NCBI GenBank assembly: GCA_020086605.1
Contig: JACBWW010000045.1
Location: 2,645,175-2,709,174, forward strand
Length of the DNA stretch: 64,000 nucleotides
Direction of reading: 5' to 3'
From: Lanius collurio
Lineage: Eukaryota; Chordata; Aves; Passeriformes; Laniidae
A program made the translations under genes and the position numbers. The notes beneath the pieces were generated by a model. The model made no database searches. It was given only the letters and a program-made list of their open reading frames with translations, and had not been told where the DNA came from. Each line of letters opens with the position of its first letter. Positions within the stretch are counted from its first letter, which is position 1. Positions 62,067-64,000 of the stretch are shown in pieces.

Positions 62067-64000
62067 GAGTTCTCAGGTCCGGGCTGTTCAGTGCTGAGAT
62101 TTCGGCCATCACTCACCCCAGACTCTGCTTGGCACAGCTGGATTTTGGGGAGTTTTCCCAAGAACTAATCAAGTCCACAGGAGCCAGCCCAGTCTTGCTG
62201 GAGTCCCAGCAGGCTCTTTGTCCCCCAGGTCCCTGCACAGACCCTGGGAGAGCTGCTGTGGGTGGGAAGTGACAGTTTCTCACTGTCACACAGAGCTCAG
62301 CTGTGCTGCAACAGGCCCCAGCAGAGCTGAGCTTAAGGCCAGAAAAGCCTGGTTTAGAAAGCAGTTTATCAACTCTGAGGTGCTAAAGCTCCTTTTCATA
62401 CCAGCCTGAGGCCTCAGGGTATTTTTCAAAGTTCTCCACACTATCCTTATTTTTTTTTTTCTCCAGATCTTCATCTCAAGATATTTATATATGCAAAGAA
62501 GTTCAATTTTTATAGATTTTTATAAACAGTAAGGCTGGAGGAGACTGAAGTTCTAATTTAGACTATTACATACTCTAATGGAAGAGTCTGTCACCACAGC
62601 CACCCACACCTCAGAAGTCACACAGAGCAGCAAGTTCTGCAAAGGGCAACAGCATCTCCTCCGAGAACCAAAATCAACTGTCTTCCTAATAATGATTTCT
62701 CATGTGCTTTTCTGGTTAAAAAAAACCAAAATGAACTCACATGTAATCCTGCAAGAGGAAATATTCAAAGCACTGCATTGCCAGCTTCACGTTCATAGAG
62801 GTATTTCAAATTCACACCTAATTTTTAATTTATAGGGTCAGAAAATGAACCTGCCAGCTTCCCCAACGAAGCAGTCCAAAGTGCCTGCAGAGATGCTGCT
62901 GACTGCCCCGTGCCCACAGGATGCTTTTGCAGTAAACACAGATGTAAATGAAGCTCTTACAGTAAATGAGTTTGTATTTGCATCCCGGCAGTGTCAACCC
63001 CTCAGTCACCACACCCATGCCTGCAGTACAGCTCTACTCAGGTATTAACAGGGTTTTACACAGTTACAGTTCTATTATAAAAATGTTCCTTACTGTAGAT
63101 ACAAATTAAGCCGAGACACGAAGCACCAGCTGGAGGAAGCTTTGATCAAACCATTTTTAGGTTTAATTTTGGTAAAATAGCTGAAAAACTGTCGGATGAA
63201 TGCCCCCCCTTTTTATGAGTTACACACACTCTACACCCAAGTGCTTGCTGCCTGTGCCATCTACTGGTGCAAAGGACTCCTCCAACTCATGCTCCCTCCT
63301 GCTTCAACAGCCCAGCTGAACACAGGAACTGCTCAAAGCCAAACACAGCATTAGAAGATCCCAGGAGTACCTGAAAATTCCAGTATTTTGGCTTGGACAC
63401 CCAGCCCCAGCCTAAAACGCTTAGGGATAGGCAACAAGCCCAGCAGAGCACACGTGTGACCAAACCCAGCTCCCTGCTCACCTGAGAGCAGGTGAGAACA
63501 ATCTGTTCCTGCTGTCCCTGGCTCCTGGCCTGGAACATCCACTAACATCTTAAAGAACTGACTTCACTTTGTTTCCAAAGGTATAGAAAGTGTTCCAGCC
63601 CATATGGAAGCAGGTCCAGCATTCCTGGCTGGAGGTGCAGCCACTGCATGGACACTGAGCTGGAAAGAACAACAACTCCTGGGTTTATTTTCCATGTAAT
63701 CACACCTCAATGCTACTTCTTGCTCTCCACAACCAACACATCTCCCAGTCCTTCCACTCAAGGTTACAAAAAGAACCCATCCTGGTTATCCTCCCAGCCA
63801 ATCCAGAGGAGCAGGAAATTACCCCTTGTCCAAAGGCACAAAGTCTGGAGGAAAACCTTCCCAGCACAGCTGCTTCTCCCAGTAACACTTCTGAGTGAAG
63901 GAAACCTGGCTGACAGCGACAGGAATTAGAGCTTTCTACAGCACTTTATTTCATTATAGACTTCAATTTACTGAAATACTCTCCTACACATACTATTTTA
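62067..64000. other. gene-free sequence
   Basis: No gene or RNA gene recognised. A T-run is at 62450-62460. Confidence 0.45.

Overview
The window looks like bird nuclear DNA, and a passerine is plausible but not proven. The main evidence is about twenty 3'-end fragments of CR1, the dominant avian non-LTR retrotransposon, together with three intact single-exon class A G-protein-coupled receptor genes of the lysophosphatidylserine (lysoPS) receptor group in head-to-tail order. In mammals the same group (P2RY10, a second P2RY10-like copy that is a pseudogene in humans, and GPR174) sits on the long arm of the X chromosome; in birds the equivalent segment is on chicken 4p / passerine 4A (established synteny, not something visible here). 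Single-base ambiguity (one n at 27379) suggests a draft assembly.

Layout. 1-32.2 kb: gene-free DNA with scattered CR1 fragments, a few short tandem repeats and one GC-rich patch (26.84-27.57 kb) that may be regulatory. 32.33-33.35 kb: P2RY10 (340 aa), with a good splice acceptor two bases before its ATG. 33.4-39.1 kb: spacer. 39.17-39.25 kb: a probable TATA-type promoter and first non-coding exon with a consensus splice donor, which pairs with an acceptor at 42480 in front of the second receptor, a P2RY10-like gene (42531-43646, 371 aa, long C-terminal tail) with a good poly(A) signal at 44610. 44.6-49.2 kb: spacer. 49.2-49.5 kb: CpG-rich island with a splice donor, then a candidate small exon (50749-50818), several candidate acceptors (53.0-53.6 kb) and GPR174 (53800-54774, 324 aa). 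54.8-56.2 kb: AT-rich probable 3' untranslated region. 56.2-64 kb: gene-free DNA with CR1 fragments, one of them about 500 bp, and an orphan CpG island at 57.3-57.6 kb.

The three receptors share one architecture: seven membrane segments, the TM3-ECL2 cysteine pair, DRY replaced by QRY or RRY, NPxxY replaced by DPxxY. They are expected to sense lysoPS-type lipids on leukocytes. The strongest anomaly is that the first halves of the two P2RY10-type genes are 95% identical over 382 bp with almost no synonymous change, while the second halves are strongly diverged. This is the pattern expected from gene conversion between neighbouring paralogs. I see no evidence of a wholly new biological system in this window.
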